This document shows positions 46,103 through 55,110 of a stretch of 64,000 bases of DNA, in pieces (within the stretch, counting starts at the first letter, position 1; every line of letters starts with the position of its first letter). Where the stretch lies: NCBI GenBank assembly GCA_024227565.1, contig JAAEUE010000128.1, positions 1 to 64,000 of the forward strand, written 5' to 3'. A program made the position numbers and the translations under genes. The notes under the pieces are model-generated. The model had not been told where the DNA came from. It saw only the letters and a list, made by a program, of their open reading frames with translations, and did not search any database. The DNA comes from Alphaproteobacteria bacterium (lineage in GTDB: Bacteria > Pseudomonadota > Alphaproteobacteria > Rhizobiales > CAJQND01).

Positions 46103-47245
46103 ATGAACCTGCTAAGCCCAGACAGTTTTGAAAAGGTGTTGTTGCCCAACGCCGAGGCCCATTGCCTTCCGGCGTGGTGCTACTCGGATGAAGAGTTCTT
46201 TGAACTCGAACGAAAGGCCGTGTTCGGACGTGCCTGGGTGGGCGTGGGCCGGCAGGAACTCCTGGAAAAGCCAGGTGACTACCGCACCCTGGAAGTGGCC
46301 GGCACACCCATCATCATCGTCCGAGGAGAGGACAACGAGCTGCGGGCCTTCTCCAATGCCTGCCGGCACCGCGGCATGCGGCTGCTCGAGGGGGAGGGCT
46401 CGTGCAACGCCATTTCCTGTCCGTTTCACGGCTGGAAGTACAAGCTGAACGGTGACCTCCTGGGCGTGCCCCACATGGAGCAGGCGGTTGGCTTCGACCG
46501 CAAGACCTTCGGTCTCACCCCGGTGCGGCTTGGGGTGAGTGACGGCTTCATCTTTGTCTGTCTGGATCCCGATCAGGTGAGCTTGAGCGACTGGCTGGGG
46601 GATTTCTCCGAGCGCCATGCGCCCTATGGCTTTGAGAACCTGCGCTGCACCCGGCAAACCACATACGAGGTGGCGTGCAACTGGAAGCCCTTCGTTGAGG
46701 TTTTCATGGAGTACTACCACCTGAAATGGGTCCACGCGGGGACCTTCGACAGCATCGACTACAGGCCACCCGTCCCTCATGAAGTGACCACAGGCAATTA
46801 CACCACCGTGTTCGGCTTTCACAACGAGGGCAGCGCCGCGGTGATTGACGCGGATGCAGCAAATGCGTTGCCGCCGATCCCGGGGCTGCCGGCCGACCTT
46901 CAGCGGGCGACGCGCTGCACCATGGTGTTCCCCGGCTTCATCATGGCGGCGACGAAAGACTGCATGTGGTATTTTGAGTGCCACCCAGTGTCCGCGGGCA
47001 AATCGCGGTTCGTGCTGGGCACGTGTTTCCCAGAAGAGACCATCGCGCAGCCAGGGTTCGAAGAGATCCAGAAAGCCTACCAGAAACGCTGGCACTTGGG
47101 CGCCATGGAAGATGTTGAAGTGTTGGAGCGCCAGCAACTGGGCCTGGCTTCGCCGCTGGCCACGTCGGGTCCTCTGTCACATCTTGAGTATGCCGTGGGC
47201 GACCTTGCCAAATTCATTGCCCGGCAGGTGACAAGCCAGGCGTGA
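46103..47245 (+). CDS. Rieske 2Fe-2S aromatic-ring/quaternary-amine oxygenase alpha subunit
   Basis: A 380-residue Rieske non-heme iron oxygenase. The cluster ligands are CRHRGM and CPFHGW, and the mononuclear iron ligands are in EVFMEYYHLKWVH with a later Asp. The length and EYYHLKWVH are closer to choline/glycine-betaine/stachydrine monooxygenases than to benzoate-type dioxygenases, so demethylation or hydroxylation of a quaternary amine is plausible. The reductase partner is not adjacent. It stands alone between hemF and the MFS gene. Confidence 0.85.
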   Translation: MNLLSPDSFEKVLLPNAEAHCLPAWCYSDEEFFELERKAVFGRAWVGVGRQELLEKPGDYRTLEVAGTPIIIVRGEDNELRAFSNACRHRGMRLLEGEGSCNAISCPFHGWKYKLNGDLLGVPHMEQAVGFDRKTFGLTPVRLGVSDGFIFVCLDPDQVSLSDWLGDFSERHAPYGFENLRCTRQTTYEVACNWKPFVEVFMEYYHLKWVHAGTFDSIDYRPPVPHEVTTGNYTTVFGFHNEGSAAVIDADAANALPPIPGLPADLQRATRCTMVFPGFIMAATKDCMWYFECHPVSAGKSRFVLGTCFPEETIAQPGFEEIQKAYQKRWHLGAMEDVEVLERQQLGLASPLATSGPLSHLEYAVGDLAKFIARQVTSQA

Positions 47246-47300
47246 CCCTGCGCCATTCAGCCGCCCTAGTAACCCGCCAGATTCGGTGTAATCCCGTCCC

Positions 47301-48485
47301 ATGCGCGCCGGAACCAAACCCACTGCCTCAAGAAACCTCAGAAGCCTGGATAAACAACAGATCCAGCGCCTTGCTGCGGCCATTGCCACCATCGTGACCT
47401 TCGATGTGGCGATGGGTTTGACCTATCCGCTGCTGACTTTCCTGCTCAAAGCCCAGGACTACGGCGAGGCGGTCATCGGCCTGAACGCAGCGATGACACC
47501 AATCGGTCTGATCCTTGTCAGTTATTTCATTCCGCCCCTGGTCTCTTTGATGGGATCCAAGACGCTGGTGCGCATTGCGGCGGTACTGATGTGTGTCACT
47601 TTGTTGGGCTTCAAGGCGTTCCCCTCAATTGAGGCGTGGTTTGTCTTGCGGTTCCTGCTGGGTGTTGCTGGCGGCATATTGTTCGGGCTGTCGGAAACCT
47701 GGGTGGTGCAGGCTGCCGACGGTCCTGCGCGCGCCCGCATCATGGCGCTCTACGCAGCAATCCTGTCGGCTGGCTTTGCCATCGGGCCGTTCATGCTGCC
47801 GTTTACCGGATATGAGGGCTGGATGCCGTTCGTTATCGCCAGCAGCTTGGGCATACTGACCCTGATCCCCATCATTTTCGTGCAGACGGAAGACAGGACC
47901 GTCGATGAAGACAAGGCGATGACCATGCTCGACTTCATGCCTCTGGCGCCCATGCTGGTGACGGCAGTGTTCGTGTTTTCGTTCATGGATTCCGGCGTTC
48001 TTGCGCTGTTCCCGATCTTCGGAACCGAAAGCGGGTTGAGCAAAGATGTCACCTCCTATGCGCTCGGAGTATTGATCATTGGAAACGCGGTGTTGCAGTT
48101 CTTCGTAGGGTGGCTGGCCGACCGCATGCCAAAATATTTCGTCATCGCAGGGTGTTGCCTGACCACGGTCATCATGTGCGCCATTTTGCCGATGGTTATG
48201 GGAAATCTGTTGATGTGGCCGGTGCTGGTGATATTGGGCACGGCCGGCTTTTCCATCTACACTGTCTCGCTCGCCATATTCGGCGAACGGTTCCGGGGCT
48301 CTGCCCTCATTGCCGGCGCGTCCGCTTTTGCGGCCATGTGGGGCCTTGGCGGCATCATCTCTCCGCCCGCGGTGGGATTTGCGATGGAAGCGTATGGCCC
48401 CAATGCCATGCCGGCTGTCATGGGGATAGCGTACGCACTGCTTGCGGTGTTCATTGTAATGCGCATTGCGCAGGGAAGAAGGTAA
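47301..48485 (+). CDS. Major facilitator superfamily transporter
   Basis: A 394-residue permease with twelve hydrophobic segments. The loop 2-3 region is degenerate; helix 5 carries GVAGGILFGLSETWVV, as in YcaD/UMF-type drug or metabolite carriers. The second half begins after the acidic loop TEDRTVDEDKAM. The stop is five bases before the Sat-CysC fusion start, so the two are probably translated together. The cargo is unknown; sulfated or sulfonated metabolites are a guess from the neighbour. Confidence 0.83.
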   Translation: MRAGTKPTASRNLRSLDKQQIQRLAAAIATIVTFDVAMGLTYPLLTFLLKAQDYGEAVIGLNAAMTPIGLILVSYFIPPLVSLMGSKTLVRIAAVLMCVTLLGFKAFPSIEAWFVLRFLLGVAGGILFGLSETWVVQAADGPARARIMALYAAILSAGFAIGPFMLPFTGYEGWMPFVIASSLGILTLIPIIFVQTEDRTVDEDKAMTMLDFMPLAPMLVTAVFVFSFMDSGVLALFPIFGTESGLSKDVTSYALGVLIIGNAVLQFFVGWLADRMPKYFVIAGCCLTTVIMCAILPMVMGNLLMWPVLVILGTAGFSIYTVSLAIFGERFRGSALIAGASAFAAMWGLGGIISPPAVGFAMEAYGPNAMPAVMGIAYALLAVFIVMRIAQGRR

Positions 48486-48490
48486 CACTC

Positions 48491-50179
48491 ATGGAGCCGA
48501 TTAGAGATTTGTACCTGCCCGCCGAGGATCGGCCCGCAGCGCAATCTGAAGCCAAGGACCTGCGGTCTTGGGACCTCACGGACCGTCAGATCTGCGACAT
48601 CGAGCTGCTGCTGAACGGGGCCTTTTCTCCGCTTAGCGGATTTCTGGGCCAGGAGGATTATCTCTCCGTATGCGCTTCCATGCGATTGGCGAGCGGCGAG
48701 CTGTGGCCAATCCCCATAACACTTGACGTGAGTGCTGAGTTTGGCGAGCAGACCGCTGAAGGCGAGACCATCGCGTTGCGGGACGCAGAGGGCGTGTTGA
48801 TTGCCCTGCTTGAGGTCAGCGACAATTGGCAGCCAGACAAGGCAAAGGAAGCTGAGCTGGTGTTCGCCACCAACGATCAGTCTCACCCCTCCGTGCACTA
48901 TCTGCACAATGTGGCCGGGCCCACCTATCTCGGCGGCCGCTTGCGCGGGGTGGAGGCGCCGGTACACTACGATCTTGCCCAGCACCGAAACACGCCCAAT
49001 GAGCTGCGCGCACTGTTTGCCAAATGGGGCTGGTACAAGGTTGTCGGATTTCACACCCGGGCCCCCATATTCAGCGCCCAGCGCGATCTTGTCCTGAACG
49101 CAGCAAAACAGGTTCAGGCAAACGTTCTGCTGCAACCAGCCGTTGGTTTGACCGAACCGGGCGATATCGATCATTTCACCCGCTTGCAATGCTATTCGGC
49201 AATGCTGGAGAGCTTTCCAGAACAGACCACGTTTCTCTCCCTGTCTCCCATGGCCATGCGCCTGGCCGGCCCGCGTGAAGCGGTTTGGCACGCGTTGATC
49301 CACAAAAACTATGGCTGCACCCACTTTCTGACCGGGGCTGACCATGGGTCTCCGCGCGCGGCTGCCGGAGCGGACCCGTTCTATGGGGCCACTCAGGCAC
49401 ATGACTTATTGAAAGATGTTGCCGGTGACCTGGGCATTGAACTGGTTGTGTCGCCCCGTCTTGAATATAGCGAGCAGCGCGCCCAATACCTGCCGCAAGA
49501 TGAGCTGCCCGCTGGCGAAACCGGCCAGGACATTGCATTCACCGAACTGCGCCGGCGCCTACAGGAGGGATTGGAAATCCCCGAGTGGTTCTCACCGCCA
49601 GAGATCATCGAGCACCTCCGGCGCAAGTACCCACCGCGCCATGAACAGGGGTTCACCGTGTTTTTCACAGGCCTTTCCGGCTCTGGCAAATCCACTGTGG
49701 CCAACGCTCTTCAGGTCAAACTTATGGAAATGGGCGATCGTCCGGTGACCTTGCTGGACGGGGATGTGGTGCGCAAGAACCTGTCCTCAGAGCTCACCTT
49801 CTCCAAGGAACACCGCGACCTGAACATATTGCGGCTGGGCTTCGTTGCCGCCGAGATCACCAAAAACGGCGGGATCGCCATTTGCGCGCCCATCGCACCC
49901 TACTCGGCCACGCGGCGCAAGGTGCGCGATCTTATCGAGCCCCTGGGCACGTTTGTGGAAATTCACGTCTCCACCCCCATTGAAGTCTGCGAAGAACGCG
50001 ACCGCAAGGGGCTGTACGCCAAGGCCCGTGCCGGGCTGCTCAAGGGCTTTACCGGGATTGACGACCCCTATGAGGAGCCGGCCAATCCGGAATTGCGCAT
50101 AGCCACGGTCGAGATTTCGCCAGATGAGGCCGCGCACCAGGTGTTGCTGAAGCTGGAAAGCCTCGGCCTTATCCGTTGA
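48491..50179 (+). CDS. cysC: Fusion of degenerate ATP sulfurylase and intact APS kinase
   Basis: A 562-residue Sat-CysC fusion. Residues 1-380 have the ATP-sulfurylase fold (LTDRQICDIELLLNGAFSPL, VGLTEPGDIDHFTRLQCY, LAGPREAVWHALIHKNYGCT). The catalytic QTRNPxHRAH motif reads FHTRAPIFSAQ, losing both His, and GRDHAGPG reads GADHGSPR. Residues 390-562 are an APS kinase with intact Walker A GLSGSGKST, LLDGDVVRKNLS and RDRKGLYAKARAG. So PAPS can probably be made from APS, but APS must come from elsewhere. It is coupled to the MFS gene. Confidence 0.85.
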   Translation: MEPIRDLYLPAEDRPAAQSEAKDLRSWDLTDRQICDIELLLNGAFSPLSGFLGQEDYLSVCASMRLASGELWPIPITLDVSAEFGEQTAEGETIALRDAEGVLIALLEVSDNWQPDKAKEAELVFATNDQSHPSVHYLHNVAGPTYLGGRLRGVEAPVHYDLAQHRNTPNELRALFAKWGWYKVVGFHTRAPIFSAQRDLVLNAAKQVQANVLLQPAVGLTEPGDIDHFTRLQCYSAMLESFPEQTTFLSLSPMAMRLAGPREAVWHALIHKNYGCTHFLTGADHGSPRAAAGADPFYGATQAHDLLKDVAGDLGIELVVSPRLEYSEQRAQYLPQDELPAGETGQDIAFTELRRRLQEGLEIPEWFSPPEIIEHLRRKYPPRHEQGFTVFFTGLSGSGKSTVANALQVKLMEMGDRPVTLLDGDVVRKNLSSELTFSKEHRDLNILRLGFVAAEITKNGGIAICAPIAPYSATRRKVRDLIEPLGTFVEIHVSTPIEVCEERDRKGLYAKARAGLLKGFTGIDDPYEEPANPELRIATVEISPDEAAHQVLLKLESLGLIR

Positions 50180-50194
50180 CGGGAAAGAGCTGAC

Positions 50195-50899
50195 CTACCG
50201 GTTGTCGTCGTTGGCGCGTGAATGGGTGTAGCGAAGGGCCTTCTTGATGGCGACCCGGCGAGTACCGGTCTTGGGCGCCCGGAGCGCTTGAGCAATAAGC
50301 GGAATTTTTGACGCTTTTGCCGTTTCCCTGCGGTCAAAGGTGGCATGGATCCGGTCGCACCGGGCAAGTTCCTTTTTCACGATGGCTTGCGCCTTCGACC
50401 AAGCCGCTTTGCAACTCCTCTGGTTGCCCATGGAACGGGCAGCACGTTCGATCTTCTTGGCGCAGCCGATCCAGATCGACTTGTGGCGGTTCTCGTGCCA
50501 ACGGGCGTGCTTCACGAACTGGCCCCAGCGCCTGCGAACTTTCGAGGGCATTTTGGACGCGTTTGTGGCCTTTGGCAGGGTGATGACGAAGGTCGTGGTC
50601 ACTCTGAAATTCTTCAGCTTGCAGCCCTTGGACGTGTGCGCATCAGCTTGGTAGCGGAAACTTGCCGACGTTGTGGCCAACGCCCGCGATCCGTTTGCAT
50701 GAGGCCCATTTCGCTGCATGTACGACAACAGGGCGTAAGCCGATGTGCCGGGAACCGAATAGGATTTGAAACTGGTTTTAACAATTGGCTTTGCAGAAAG
50801 AGGAGCTGCTCCCGCGACGAGAACGACAGCACCCAGAGCGGCGGCAAATGCGCCGGCGGATTTGCATGTGAACAGCAATTTAAAACTCCCGGAGATCAA
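50195..50899 (-). CDS. Secreted DUF922 Zn-protease-like protein
   Basis: A 234-residue exported protein with a signal peptide to about residue 36. SFKSYSVPGTSAYALLSYMQRNGP begins the DUF922 domain and HARWHENRHKSIWIGC holds the HExxH zinc-binding form. Four Cys follow in the mature part (C after KG, IGC, SC, RC), probably paired. The C-terminal tail is rich in Lys/Arg. DUF922 is annotated as predicted secreted Zn-dependent protease; activity is not shown. It is convergent with the Sat-CysC gene. Confidence 0.8.
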   Translation of the reverse strand: MISGSFKLLFTCKSAGAFAAALGAVVLVAGAAPLSAKPIVKTSFKSYSVPGTSAYALLSYMQRNGPHANGSRALATTSASFRYQADAHTSKGCKLKNFRVTTTFVITLPKATNASKMPSKVRRRWGQFVKHARWHENRHKSIWIGCAKKIERAARSMGNQRSCKAAWSKAQAIVKKELARCDRIHATFDRRETAKASKIPLIAQALRAPKTGTRRVAIKKALRYTHSRANDDNR

Positions 50900-51051
50900 T
50901 TCGGATCGCCCTCTATCATACGAATTGTCGACGTACCCTCACGACAATTTTGCATGACGCTCTCTTGTTGCAGTAAACTGTGGTTCGTGGGACCGGTCAA
51001 GCAGGTTGCACACGTCATGCCGAATTTTTGACCAAATTGGGGCTGCTCGTA

Positions 51052-51450
51052 ATGGGAAAGTTCAAGAAGGCCAGGGGGTTGGTGCTGGTTGTGGCGGCGC
51101 TGCCGGCGTTGGCGTTCGAGAGCCGTGCCCAGGCACCAGACGCTGAGCGCGGCAAACAAATTGCCAGTTCGCACTGTGCCAGATGCCACGTCATACCCGG
51201 GCGCAACAATATGGGCATTGGCTCAACCCCGTCGTTCAAAATCATGGTTCAGTCAAAATCCGGCGATTGGCGTGACAAGTTTGAGGCCTTCTTCTCGCTT
51301 GCCCCACATCCGGCGTTTGTCACCATCAAGGAGCTGAGGACCCAGCGGTCCGGCCCGGCGATTGCCGCGCCCATTGTGCTCAGCTTGCGAGAAATCGACG
51401 ACCTGATGGCCTACGTGGACATCCTGGCCGCCGAATATCGCAAACCTTAA
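51052..51450 (+). CDS. Small periplasmic c-type cytochrome
   Basis: A 132-residue monoheme cytochrome. The signal peptide is residues 1-26 (LVLVVAALPALAFESRAQA). Heme attaches at SSHCARCHVIPG, and the region NNMGIGSTPSF may give the Met ligand. The C-terminal helix REIDDLMAYVDILAAEY is the usual class I end. ATG at 51052 is chosen for the signal peptide. It lies divergent from the DUF922 gene, between secreted proteins; the redox partner is not evident. Confidence 0.83.
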   Translation: MGKFKKARGLVLVVAALPALAFESRAQAPDAERGKQIASSHCARCHVIPGRNNMGIGSTPSFKIMVQSKSGDWRDKFEAFFSLAPHPAFVTIKELRTQRSGPAIAAPIVLSLREIDDLMAYVDILAAEYRKP

Positions 51451-51484
51451 GTTTCTGCACCGGTCAGAGCAGAGATAAGTTGCC

Positions 51485-52267
51485 CTAGTTCACATCCCGG
51501 CGAATGCCGCGAAGCCCCGCTATCACTTGCTGTTTGGTAGATGGGCTGCACCGGCTTCTGTTTGCTGATGAGCGTGCCTGGCGTTGAGCACGTTGCACGG
51601 CACCAGAGCCATAGCGCGAAATCATCCGGTCATGCTGGGCCGCAACCAGTTTCCAAAAGCGCAAGGCCTGTTTGTAGGAAAGATGCTTGCAGCGCCTCTG
51701 CAGATAGTAGGCCCTGGTCTGTGACTTGAAGCGGGCGATAGAGCCGCGCGTCGTCGTCCGGGTTTCCTGGCGCCTGTTGACGCTGCGTCGCGTTGTTGTC
51801 CGCAGTGCCTGAGCGCGCGAGGCTTGCGTGCGTGCTCTTTGCCGCCGGTTGAGCTTGCGTGCTTGACGGCGCTTTGCCTTGCGCTTGTTGGCGCGCACTC
51901 GTGCTCTGTTCGCATCAACATATCTCTGCTCAAACTTCCGGCCGGCACTGAGGCCCGCCATGGCGCGGTTTCTGGCGTTGCCGCCGCACTGGGCCGAGCC
52001 TTTGGCCCTTTTGCGGGCCGCCATAACGCTCCCGGAGCCGTTTGATGCTACGGCCGCGGTCTCGGCGAAGGCGGCATGGGTCGCCAGTTCCTCGCGCTCT
52101 GAATGGCTGAGTTCACCGCATTTGCGGGCAGTGGCGTGGCCAGCGGAGATTGTCTGGAATGTGCCGATGTCCAACGCAACCTTTGCGGCGGACGCCAGTT
52201 GAGATGTGCCTGTCAAAACGCAAAGCACAAGCGAAATAGAGATCGCTGAATAGTTTAACGCTTTCAT
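51485..52267 (-). CDS. Secreted, very basic protein with two copies of a Cys-pair helical domain (paralogue 1)
   Basis: A 260-residue exported protein of no named family that I know. Signal peptide 1-27. N-domain about 37-106 has two Cys 44 apart (Cys50, Cys94); a 65-residue linker is nearly half Arg/Lys (ANKRKAKRRQARKLNRRQRA); C-domain about 178-258 has AYYLQRRCKHLSYKQALRFW and two Cys 47 apart. The C-domain matches that of the next gene almost motif for motif. The strong positive charge suggests binding to acidic polysaccharide, DNA or phospholipid. It is 118 bases downstream of its paralogue. Confidence 0.72.
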   Translation of the reverse strand: MKALNYSAISISLVLCVLTGTSQLASAAKVALDIGTFQTISAGHATARKCGELSHSEREELATHAAFAETAAVASNGSGSVMAARKRAKGSAQCGGNARNRAMAGLSAGRKFEQRYVDANRARVRANKRKAKRRQARKLNRRQRARTQASRAQALRTTTRRSVNRRQETRTTTRGSIARFKSQTRAYYLQRRCKHLSYKQALRFWKLVAAQHDRMISRYGSGAVQRAQRQARSSANRSRCSPSTKQQVIAGLRGIRRDVN

Positions 52268-52385
52268 TTTAAACCCCTGCTACGCCCAGTCAGTGCCAAG
52301 AAAACAGTTCCCAACCAGAGTCTTGACCCACCAAGATCAGACGCACTTGTTTTATTCTTTGAGCTTATAGTTTAGACGGCCAGTC

Positions 52386-53240
52386 TTAACGGCCAAGAAA
52401 ATCCTCAGGACTTCTTGAAGTCAGCGTTAAAGAAGCTCTAAGGGCCTGTCTCTTTGGCTTCGTCTGCATTGAGGTGTAGCCGGCCATAACCTGCGACCGG
52501 GTGTTGCTTCCACAGCGGCGCGCTTTGCGTTTGGAATTGCGTTCAGCTCGGCGTTGAACAGCACTAACCTTCGCGGTCCCAAACGACACAACCGCCTTCT
52601 TGTGGGCCCGTGCAATGAGCTTCCAGTAGGATCTCGCAGCTCTGCGGCTCAAATGCTTGCAGTGTCGCTCAAGATAATAGGCCTCGACAGACGCCCGGTA
52701 ACGCTTGAACTTCCTGCTTGGCGGCCGTTTGGCTTTCGTTTTTTTGGCCTTGGCCACCACAACGGGTTTTTTGGGCTTGCGGGTTTCAATCTCGGACTTT
52801 GCCCAAGCGAGAAACTCTTTCAAATCAGGCGGAAGTGACTGGGGTTCAGTGCCCTCAGCGCGCGAATGGACCAGACCGTGAGCTGCAAACAGACTGTCAT
52901 CAACGATAGACCGGGCACTGGCGCCGCAGTTGCTGTGACGATCAACAAGCTCGCTGGCGATGCGTTTGGCTTGGTTCACGTCTTCAACGGGAAGACGCTG
53001 CGCCATGAGTGCCCGCAATCTGTTTGCATGCCGGCGCAGGTTTTGTTGCTGCCAGGGGCGCAGCATTTTGCATTGTGGCGCAAGAGTTTCGCCGGCAATC
53101 ACCATCGCGTAGGCACGAACGAAATAGGCGCGCGTGCTCGACATTGGCACATGCCGGGTGTTTGCCAGGCTCTGGGCAACCGTTCCGGCCAGTGCCATCA
53201 CCAGCGTGACGTAAAAACTTATGGCGTAAAGCCGCTTCAT
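52386..53240 (-). CDS. Secreted basic protein with two copies of a Cys-pair helical domain (paralogue 2)
   Basis: A 284-residue exported protein. Signal peptide 1-27 (YAISFYVTLVMALAG). N-domain about 38-125 starts FVRAYAMVIAGETLAPQCKML, with Cys 48 apart; C-domain about 184-262 starts YRASVEAYYLERHCKHLSRR, with Cys 49 apart. The linker is Lys/Pro-rich (KPKKPVVVAKAKKTKAK). Shared features with paralogue 1 are AYYLxRxCKHLS, a following W-K-L helix and a closing TxxQVxAG. Function unknown; both may be secreted structural or binding proteins. Confidence 0.72.
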   Translation of the reverse strand: MKRLYAISFYVTLVMALAGTVAQSLANTRHVPMSSTRAYFVRAYAMVIAGETLAPQCKMLRPWQQQNLRRHANRLRALMAQRLPVEDVNQAKRIASELVDRHSNCGASARSIVDDSLFAAHGLVHSRAEGTEPQSLPPDLKEFLAWAKSEIETRKPKKPVVVAKAKKTKAKRPPSRKFKRYRASVEAYYLERHCKHLSRRAARSYWKLIARAHKKAVVSFGTAKVSAVQRRAERNSKRKARRCGSNTRSQVMAGYTSMQTKPKRQALRASLTLTSRSPEDFLGR

Positions 53241-53389
53241 TGCCTTTAAAAATGCCCCTCTCGTGCGCGCGCGGCAGCGACAATGCCATCCGAGCGTTAA
53301 TGTGCTGATTAGGGTGCAGCAGGAGTGCTATTTGTGGTTAACTCGCCCCTAACCCGCGCGCAGGAAAGCCAGCCGGAGGACGTCAACGC

Positions 53390-54139
53390 ATGGACCTGAA
53401 GAAGACCGATTTTGGGCCGATCTATGAGCGGGCCTGTGCCCGCAAGGGCGGCGAAGATGTGGTTCTTTCCCTGCTGCCGCAGATGCCTGACACCGCAAGC
53501 CTGGCCGCAACGCCTAACGACCGTGTGCTCTCCATGATGGCCAAATGCGTGTTCCGGGCGGGCTTCAACTGGCAGGTGATCGAAAAGAAGTGGCCTGGCT
53601 TCGAAGAAGCGTTCATTGGCTTTGAGCCAGGCCCGCTCAACTTCCAACAGGATGATTTCTGGGATGATCTGACCTCAAACAAGGCCATCGTGCGCCATGG
53701 CGCCAAAATCAGATCTGTGAAGGAAAACGCCGCCTTCATCCTCGACATCTCCGATGAACATGGCAGTTTTGCCGAGTTTCTGGCCGCCTGGCCTTCTGAA
53801 GAGGTGGTGGATCTGTGGGAGCTTCTGGCCAAGCGCGGCAAGCGCCTGGGCGGCAACACGGGGCGTTATTTTCTGCGCTTTGTTGGAAAGGACACGTTCT
53901 TGCCGGGACGCGATGCTGTTGCTGCGGTCCGCATTGCCGGGCTCGATGTGCCGCCCCATCCCACTGCAAAACGCGATTTGAAGGCCATTCAGGAACTGTT
54001 CAACCGTTGGCATGCCGAAACCGGGCTGTCTTACGTGCATCTGTCCAGAATTGCCGCGATGTCGGCGGGCGACAATATGGATCCGGAACGCTTGGCCGCC
54101 TACATTCGCGGCGGTCGGGGCAATGAGGGCGAGGAATAG
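53390..54139 (+). CDS. DNA-3-methyladenine glycosylase I-like protein
   Basis: A 249-residue protein of the HhH-GPD-like Tag family. FNWQVIEKKWPGFEEAFIGFEP matches the core helix pair of TagI. It is longer than E. coli TagI (187 residues) and has an extra N-terminal segment. The Zn-snap Cys and His at the termini of TagI are not evident, so its base specificity may differ. It would remove alkylated bases from DNA in the cytoplasm. It is convergent with the TauD gene, 15 bases away. Confidence 0.72.
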   Translation: MDLKKTDFGPIYERACARKGGEDVVLSLLPQMPDTASLAATPNDRVLSMMAKCVFRAGFNWQVIEKKWPGFEEAFIGFEPGPLNFQQDDFWDDLTSNKAIVRHGAKIRSVKENAAFILDISDEHGSFAEFLAAWPSEEVVDLWELLAKRGKRLGGNTGRYFLRFVGKDTFLPGRDAVAAVRIAGLDVPPHPTAKRDLKAIQELFNRWHAETGLSYVHLSRIAAMSAGDNMDPERLAAYIRGGRGNEGEE

Positions 54140-54154
54140 TCCTGCTGAGTTCGC

Positions 54155-54997
54155 TCAAGCCGGTTTGTCGCCGGCAATTGTGATGCGGCGCATCACACGG
54201 CGGTGGCCGTCATAGTCATTGATGGCACAGTGCTGGGAGCAGCGGTTGTCCCACACCACCAGCGTGCCGGGCGCCCACTTAACACGGGACGTGAGTTCCG
54301 GCTGGATTGAGTGGGCAAACAAATGGTCCAGCAATGGTTTGCTCTCCGCCCGGTCCATAGCCTCAAAACATGCAGTGTGTGCTGGATTGACGAACAAGGC
54401 CCGCCGGCCGGTTTCAGGATGGGTGCGCACCACCGGATGAACCGACTGTAGGTGTGAAGATTGCCTGGTTTTCCGCGCCATTGACCCACTCTCCAGGTGG
54501 TCGCCTCGCAGGGATGCCGCATTCAGGTCCGACGTGCTCACGGCTTTCAGGCTCTGAAGTGTTTCTTGCAGGCCGTCTGAGAGGCTCTCAAACGCACCGC
54601 ACATGTCGGCAAACAAGGTGTCTCCGCCCCTGGGCGGGATTTCAACGGCGTACAGCAAGGTGCACTTGGGTGGTTCGGGCAGATAGGTGGTATCAGAATG
54701 CCACATGCCGCCGAAATTGCTTGTTTGGTCGGGCTCCTTGATGATTTCCGTAATGTCCGGATGACTGTCCATGCCCTTGGCGAAGGGATAATCGGCCAGG
54801 GGGCCAAACCTTGCTGCAACCGCAAGAAGGTCATCGGGCGATAGGGATTGGTTGTGGAGGACGATCACCTGATGGTCCAGGAAAGCCTGGTAAATTGCGG
54901 TGAACGTGTCCTGAGAGAGGTTTGCAAGATCGGCCCCCGCAATCTCGCATCCCAACCTCCCGCTCAAAGGCGATACGGTGATATTCTCTGCCGCCAT
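54155..54997 (-). CDS. TauD/TfdA family Fe(II)/2OG dioxygenase, second copy
   Basis: A 280-residue dioxygenase. Iron ligands are MWHSDTTYLPEPP (HxD) and the late His in QHCAINDYDGHRR, with the 2OG Arg in GHRRVMRRI. PPRGGDTLFADM and ESGSMARK are conserved TauD stretches. It is about a third identical by eye to the homologue at 17174. ATG at 54997 is chosen; ATG at 55066 would add 23 residues with no family match. Substrate unknown. Confidence 0.87.
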   Translation of the reverse strand: MAAENITVSPLSGRLGCEIAGADLANLSQDTFTAIYQAFLDHQVIVLHNQSLSPDDLLAVAARFGPLADYPFAKGMDSHPDITEIIKEPDQTSNFGGMWHSDTTYLPEPPKCTLLYAVEIPPRGGDTLFADMCGAFESLSDGLQETLQSLKAVSTSDLNAASLRGDHLESGSMARKTRQSSHLQSVHPVVRTHPETGRRALFVNPAHTACFEAMDRAESKPLLDHLFAHSIQPELTSRVKWAPGTLVVWDNRCSQHCAINDYDGHRRVMRRITIAGDKPA

Positions 54998-55110
54998 TAC
55001 AGCCCTTCTCCAAACCTTGAGTGATTTTACACTGTTCTTGTGCCTTTCGAAGCAAAACCCGGACATCCGCGCGATTTTGCTTAGCGGGAAATGTGTGATA
55101 GATTCTCCCT

